Below, piece after piece: positions 59,794 through 64,000 of a DNA stretch of 64,000 nucleotides. Below the pieces are notes generated by a model. It saw only the letters and a list, made by a program, of their open reading frames with translations. It was not told the origin of the DNA and did no database searches. Every line of letters starts with the position of its first letter. Position 1 is the first letter of the stretch. The position numbers and the translations under genes are program-made. Where the stretch lies: the NCBI GenBank assembly GCA_030429545.1, contig JAUIFF010000001.1, positions 1,027,599-1,091,598 on the forward strand. Direction: 5' to 3'. This DNA is from Polyangia bacterium. GTDB taxonomy: Bacteria; Myxococcota_A; Polyangia; Nannocystales; Nannocystaceae.

Positions 59794-61578
59794 GTGCCTG
59801 CGCGAGCAGGTGATTGCTCGGTACAACGGTGTTGCGTGATCGGACCCGCCAACATCGCGGCACAAAAACCCGCCTATGAGCGTTGGGTGGTGGTCGCGTG
59901 GATCATGGCGATCGCGGTTGTGATGGCCATGCAAGTACTGTGGTCGTTGATTGCCATCACTCTCCCACATGCAGATACATCGAGTTTGTGGGTCGGGCTT
60001 GGCAGCGCAGCATGGGCGCTGGCAATCGCCCTGGCCACAGGCAGATCGCAGCAATACGGGTTGTTGGCCGGTGTCGGTGGTGGGCTGTTGTTGGGCATGG
60101 TGCTACCCGACACCATGGCAGCCCGTGCGGCGTTTGGTTTGGGTGCCGCTGGGCTCGGGTGGCTGACGTTTCGCTCCGCAATCTACTTGTATCAGCATGT
60201 TCCCGTGGCCCTCGACGGCTGTGCCAAGCGCCATCGCCTGGCGACCGCGGGGTGGCTGTTGCTGGCCTGCGGCTCGACCATTCTCACCGCCCGCATGGGC
60301 GCGTTTGTCAGCGACCCCCTGCAAACCCAACATTCTCTCGCCCCTGGGGTGGAGTTTGTCGACCGCCATTGTTGTGCCACGGCGTACATGCACGCCGCGG
60401 TGATGGTTCGCGACGGACAGCCAAACCCGTATCACGCCAGCCATGTACCCGAGGTTGAGATCCGTGCCGACGACACGATCGTCCAGGAGCTGCCGGAGGA
60501 CTTGGCATTTGACCTCGGCCCGCTCACGCTCGACAGCTACAGCTATCCCCCGCCATTTTTGTTGGCGCCGCGCATGTTGGTGGCGGTCACCGACAACATG
60601 CACCACTTCCGGACCCTGTGGTTTGGGTTGTGTGGGTTGCTGAGCCTCGGGGCCGCGCTCGCCGTCTCGTTGCACATTGGCGGGCGAGCTGGGGGGCGGG
60701 CCGTGACCTGGTTGCCGGCGGTCTGGATCGCCCTACCGTGGCTCATCTGCCTGCAATTCGGCAACGTCCACGTCGCCCTAGTTGCGCTGGCGGTTGCGGC
60801 AATGGTTGCATTTACACACGATCGCAACATCCTCGGCGGTGGGCTGCTGGCCTTTGTCATCCTCGCCAAGATTTCGCCGGGGGTGTTGGGCGCCTACCTT
60901 CTTGTACGTCGGCGGTGGGGCGCTGTGATGTGGACGATCGCCTGGTCGGTGGGGTTGTTGGTCGCCTCATACCTGATCATCGGGCCCGAGGTGATGGCGA
61001 GTTTTGTCGACTACGAGCTTCCCCGGCTTGCCAGCGGCCGGGCGTTTGATTTTTTACTCGACCGCGGTGACTCGGTGCAGTCCAACAGCTCGATATTTGC
61101 GGTCCCCTTTAAGTTTCATGCACTTGGTCTGGTTGCCGACCCGTGGGCGCAGGGGCCCTTGTGGTCGTGGGCCTACTCGCTCGGGGTGTTGGCACTCGCG
61201 TTGTATGCCGGCGCCCGGGTGGGTCTAAGCCGGCTGAGCGAGTGTTGTATTTGGTTGGCGCTTTTGGGCCTTGCCTCGCTTCGCAGCCCAGCCGCGCCGG
61301 GGTACGTGTTTGTCGCCTGGACCTGGCTTATTGTGCTCATTGGCGCGGGGAGCCAGCGGCGGCAAACCGTGGTGTGGGTGTGCTTGGCGTGGTTGTTTTT
61401 CGGCATCGAGCCGGCCCCGAGCGCGGGAACGGCTGCCTACGTGTTTTCCCTGGTTCGCCAGTTTGCCGCGATCGGCTTGATGACGTGGGTCGTGCTGCGC
61501 TACCGCGGCGTCGATGGTTTTTCTCGGCACAGCACCTCGCTCGCCGAGTTTGCCGAGGGCGCACCTCGCAAAATCTAG
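59794..61578 (+). CDS. GT87/DUF2029-like polytopic membrane glycosyltransferase-like protein
   Basis: A 594-residue protein with about eleven membrane helices (VVVAWIMAIAVVMAMQVLW, GLLAGVGGGLLLGMVL, WLLLACGSTILT, AVTWLPAVWIALPWLICLQFGNVHVALVALAVAAMVAF, YLIIGPEVMASF and others). A large periplasmic loop (about 195-275) has DSYSYPPPFLLAPRML, and LQFGNVHVALVAL recalls the QNGQ-like segment of GT87 enzymes, which use polyprenyl-phosphate-mannose. The specific acceptor is unknown. GTG 59836 (MIGPANIAAQK) is an alternative start. Its layout parallels the protein at 26473-28185. Confidence 0.85.
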   Translation: MPARAGDCSVQRCCVIGPANIAAQKPAYERWVVVAWIMAIAVVMAMQVLWSLIAITLPHADTSSLWVGLGSAAWALAIALATGRSQQYGLLAGVGGGLLLGMVLPDTMAARAAFGLGAAGLGWLTFRSAIYLYQHVPVALDGCAKRHRLATAGWLLLACGSTILTARMGAFVSDPLQTQHSLAPGVEFVDRHCCATAYMHAAVMVRDGQPNPYHASHVPEVEIRADDTIVQELPEDLAFDLGPLTLDSYSYPPPFLLAPRMLVAVTDNMHHFRTLWFGLCGLLSLGAALAVSLHIGGRAGGRAVTWLPAVWIALPWLICLQFGNVHVALVALAVAAMVAFTHDRNILGGGLLAFVILAKISPGVLGAYLLVRRRWGAVMWTIAWSVGLLVASYLIIGPEVMASFVDYELPRLASGRAFDFLLDRGDSVQSNSSIFAVPFKFHALGLVADPWAQGPLWSWAYSLGVLALALYAGARVGLSRLSECCIWLALLGLASLRSPAAPGYVFVAWTWLIVLIGAGSQRRQTVVWVCLAWLFFGIEPAPSAGTAAYVFSLVRQFAAIGLMTWVVLRYRGVDGFSRHSTSLAEFAEGAPRKI

Positions 61579-61656
61579 ATAGCCACAACTGTGTCTCACG
61601 AAACGCGTCGGCGACAAGGTCTTCGCACCGCGAGAACAACCGGGTTGCTACTCATC

Positions 61657-62922
61657 TCAGATCAAAAACTGAAAGCCGACGACAAACACAAATCGCAGCT
61701 GCCGGGGGGCCAACAGGGTGGCGCGCAGGGGGTAACACGCAGTACCTTCGTCGCATACGAGCTCGTGATTGAGTTGTGTAAATACATCGACTCCGGCACC
61801 GGCATGGAGGACGAGGCTTTCGGCCGGTTTGCCGACAAACCGCAGGCGTGGTGCGATCCCGTAGCTGTTGTTGACGGTTTCGAGGGTAATGCGAAACGAA
61901 TTAGATGCTGACGTGGTTTCGCACTCATCGGCGATCGCAACATCGTCATCGCAAAAAACCGTGAACTCCTTGGTGACCGGGTCGAGCACGACAGCGAGTT
62001 CTGCCTCGAGTCCGATCTTGCCCCACAGGTGTTGGTAGCCGATGTGGATGTCGATCGGATGGCGGCGAATTAGGCCGGTGACAAACTGTGCTCCCTCGAG
62101 GTTGTGCTCGGCCCCGATCGCCCCGGTAGCGAGGTAACCGGCCCCGGCGTACAGGCCCCACATCGACTGCCACGAAAGCGCGAGGTGGACACCACTTTGC
62201 CAGGGAACTGAGGGGGCGTAGCTGTTGCCGGCATAGCTTGTCGAAACCCGTGCATAGCCATGTTTTCGCGGTTCGGGTTCGACGCGCCGCGGTCGTGGTA
62301 CGTGCCTGGGAGGCGGGGTTGGGTCGATGCGCTGCGGTGGCGGATCGGGTGGTGGTTCGGGTTCGGAAACCAGTTCTTGGCCCTCGAGCAGGGCCGTCAC
62401 CGATGCCCGCGAAATCATTGCAACAGCATCGATCTGGCTTTCGCTCCCCCCGGGGTCGGGGCTCAGCGTCACGGTGCGGCGGATCGGTGCGGCACGGCGC
62501 GGGTCAAAAATGTAGAGGACGAGGTCGCCATTTTCCTGGCCATCAACCCACAACACGGCGGTTGCTCGATGCTTGGCGGCCAGCAACTGCGCCCGTTTGA
62601 TCCGCAGCGAAAGCTCCCCGTTGGCCAGGAACACCGGCTCTTTGACCACGGTTGCAGACAACTCAACGAGTTCGAGTCGGAGGGCATCGAGGATTTGCCG
62701 GGCTGTGTGCAGGTCCTCGTTGACATCGACCATAAACACGAGCGTGGCAACTTCCTGTGGCTGTGGCTGTGGCTGTGGTTGTGGTTGTGGTTGTGGTTGT
62801 GGTTGTGGTTGTGGCTGCGTTGGTGGCTGGGCATGGGCGTAGACGGGTGACGCCGCAGCCGCGGTGACGGTTGCCGCAAACACTCCGGCAAGCTTTCGCA
62901 GTTGGACCACTGCGGTGAGCAT
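61657..62922 (-). CDS. Outer-membrane barrel-like protein with Gln-Pro linker
   Basis: A 421-residue protein: signal peptide (AGVFAATVTAAAASPVYAHA), a (QP)n linker (about residues 33-55), then an alpha/beta domain (ATLVFMVDVNEDLHTARQILDALRLELVELS..., LRIKRAQLLAAKHRATAVLWVD) and a Pro-rich linker. A C-terminal barrel of aromatic strands follows (YARVSTSYAGNSYAP, GLYAGAGYLATGAIG, IDIHIGYQHLWGKIGLEAELAVVLD, LRFVFVVGFQFLI). ATG 62922 is chosen; a longer frame to 63045 overlaps the divergent gene. Confidence 0.82.
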   Translation of the reverse strand: MLTAVVQLRKLAGVFAATVTAAAASPVYAHAQPPTQPQPQPQPQPQPQPQPQPQPQEVATLVFMVDVNEDLHTARQILDALRLELVELSATVVKEPVFLANGELSLRIKRAQLLAAKHRATAVLWVDGQENGDLVLYIFDPRRAAPIRRTVTLSPDPGGSESQIDAVAMISRASVTALLEGQELVSEPEPPPDPPPQRIDPTPPPRHVPRPRRVEPEPRKHGYARVSTSYAGNSYAPSVPWQSGVHLALSWQSMWGLYAGAGYLATGAIGAEHNLEGAQFVTGLIRRHPIDIHIGYQHLWGKIGLEAELAVVLDPVTKEFTVFCDDDVAIADECETTSASNSFRITLETVNNSYGIAPRLRFVGKPAESLVLHAGAGVDVFTQLNHELVCDEGTACYPLRATLLAPRQLRFVFVVGFQFLI

Positions 62923-63001
62923 ACTCGCCAGCGGCACGCTCGGGGAGACGGTGGGCCAAACCGCTGGAACTCGGCAGTGAGACACAGTATGGTCGCTGGC
63001 C

Positions 63002-64000
63002 ATGAACGCCCCCGGTGCAGGCGACGGGCCCTCGGGGGCTTGCATGCCAATTTCCCAGGTGGAGATTCACGGCCTCGCCCATGGCGGGGAGGGGGTCGGA
63101 CGGCCGGTCGCGGGCGACGACCAACGTGTGTGGTTTGTCGCCGGGGCACTTCCCGGAGAGCGTGTTCGGGCAAAGCCCTTGCATGTACATAAGCATTTCA
63201 TACGCGGTGCAGTCGAGCACATTGACCAGGCCTCGCCTGCCCGGGTGGTGCCCCCGTGCTCGCTGGCAGGTACGTGCGGAGGGTGCAACTGGCAACATGT
63301 CGCCGCCGATCAGCAGCTGGAACTCAAGCGCGATATCGTGGCCAACCAGCTGCGCCACCTGTCCAATGTCCCAACGGTTCGCCTGGGTGCCGCGGCGGGC
63401 AACACCTATTACCGCCGGCGCGCCCGCATGCACTACCGCCGCGGCGACCAATTTGAGCTCGGCTTCTATCAAAAACACGGCGACAATGTTGTCGATGTCC
63501 ACACCTGTTTAGCCCTCGAACCGGTGCTGTTGGCAGCGCTTGCCAAGGTTCGCAAACTCGCTGCGTACCTGCCCCAAACCGGCTCTGTGCATGGTCTCAG
63601 CAACGGAAAACAGGTCGTGTTGGGTCTGCCAGTCGAGGGCTCCCTCGCGCAGCAAGGGCCCGCGCTGGTGATGCAGTGCCGCAAACTCCTTGATGATACA
63701 TTGATAGCGATCGAGCTGCGGGGCGACGACCGGCAGTCGCTGCGGATTGGTCCGACAACCCTGGCGATCGACGGCGGGGTATATCCGGCGATCGAGGCCG
63801 GTGCATTTTCGTTTGCCCAGGCCAACGCCGAGGTCAACCAGGCCTTGGTCGAGCATGTCTGCGAGGCCGGTGATGTAGCTGCCACGCAGGTCCTCGAGGT
63901 CTACGCCGGCAGCGGTAACTTTACCCGTGCGCTGGTCTCGAAGGCCCGGCGCGTGGTGGCGATCGAAAGTGCCAAAGATGCGGTTGAGAGGCTCAAAAAC
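63002..64000 (+). CDS. 23S rRNA/tRNA (uracil-5-)-methyltransferase, RlmD/TrmA family (3' truncated)
   Basis: The gene is cut by the window end; 333 codons from ATG 63002 (ATG 63044 is an alternative). A TRAM-like N-terminal domain (HGLAHGGEGVGRPVAGDD) precedes an iron-sulfur motif Cys-x5-Cys-x2-Cys (PCSLAGTCGGCNW, residues 72, 78 and 81 from ATG 63044). A central domain (YYRRRARMHYRRGDQFELGFY) follows. The SAM-binding motif VLEVYAGSGNFTRALVSKARRVVAIE is near the end; the catalytic Cys lies beyond the window. The frame stays open to base 64000. RlmD-type enzymes methylate U1939/U747-like positions; which RNA cannot be told here. Confidence 0.92.
   Translation, partial: MNAPGAGDGPSGACMPISQVEIHGLAHGGEGVGRPVAGDDQRVWFVAGALPGERVRAKPLHVHKHFIRGAVEHIDQASPARVVPPCSLAGTCGGCNWQHVAADQQLELKRDIVANQLRHLSNVPTVRLGAAAGNTYYRRRARMHYRRGDQFELGFYQKHGDNVVDVHTCLALEPVLLAALAKVRKLAAYLPQTGSVHGLSNGKQVVLGLPVEGSLAQQGPALVMQCRKLLDDTLIAIELRGDDRQSLRIGPTTLAIDGGVYPAIEAGAFSFAQANAEVNQALVEHVCEAGDVAATQVLEVYAGSGNFTRALVSKARRVVAIESAKDAVERLKN

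Overview
The window reads as chromosomal DNA of a GC-rich, secretion-heavy Gram-negative bacterium, most likely a myxobacterium of the Nannocystineae type (Enhygromyxa / Plesiocystis / Nannocystis relatives). The reasons are: many lipoproteins whose lipobox Cys is followed by long Thr/Ser/Asp/Gly/Pro linkers (runs of GD, STTDP, TEDPT); two proteins with MYXO-CTERM-like tails (Cys, hydrophobic helix, RRR); a very large Ser/Thr kinase beside an ECF sigma factor; and outer-membrane proteins with Pro-Ala-Gln linkers. The taxonomic call is inference; no marker gene is decisive.

Layout. 0.1-5.4 kb: PEGA-like membrane protein, HGGG-type esterase, and ruvA translationally coupled to a second hydrolase. 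5.6-10.0 kb: an operon of a GcvT-like folate enzyme and two FAD oxidoreductases. 10.4-17.7 kb: surface and secreted proteins (MYXO-CTERM protein, LPMO-like protein, propeller lipoprotein, PhoD-like phosphatase with a partner, metzincin lipoprotein). 17.9-22.5 kb: GntR regulator with membrane protein, TerB-like protein, LysM-MepA peptidase, tail-collar protein, GST. 22.6-38.8 kb: further lipoproteins, beta-barrels, a GT87-like enzyme, an AspH-like oxygenase, RNase D and a beta-propeller protein. 38.9-46.8 kb: di-haem peroxidase, FGGY kinase, BtrH-like protein, a regulator/membrane/barrel operon and a Cys-rich lipoprotein. 47.0-52.2 kb: ECF sigma factor, 1178-residue kinase and a second GD-repeat lipoprotein. 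52.6 kb: tRNA-Arg(CCU). 52.8-54.8 kb: TerB-like protein and a choice-of-anchor L lipoprotein. 54.9-58.9 kb: a DUF692/DUF2063 gene pair with two Cys-Pro-Gly-Thr repeat lipoproteins and a c-type cytochrome. 59.2-64.0 kb: DnaJ-C-like protein, GT87-like protein, beta-barrel protein, and the 5' part of an RlmD/TrmA-type RNA methyltransferase cut by the window end.

The most novel-looking system is at 54.9-58.9 kb. A multinuclear iron oxidase (DUF692, MbnB/BufB family) and its DUF2063 partner lie directly downstream of a lipoprotein carrying ten AGCPGT(S/T) heptads. A second lipoprotein, fused to a cytochrome P460-like domain, carries three copies of the same heptad behind a similar signal peptide. 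This looks like a peptide-modification system acting on cysteines in repetitive, membrane-anchored tags.

Two sequence-level patterns cut across genes. (1) At six gene ends, the terminal coding sequence is repeated in tandem just beyond the stop codon ('3'-end echoes'). (2) A degenerate palindrome, TGYANNTRCA, occurs at least 37 times by eye, mostly inside genes and in all reading frames, where roughly 2-4 would be expected by chance; this resembles the HIP1 situation in cyanobacteria. A paired CATGT/GACATGT motif with a fixed 6-bp spacer lies upstream of two unlinked genes and is a candidate operator.
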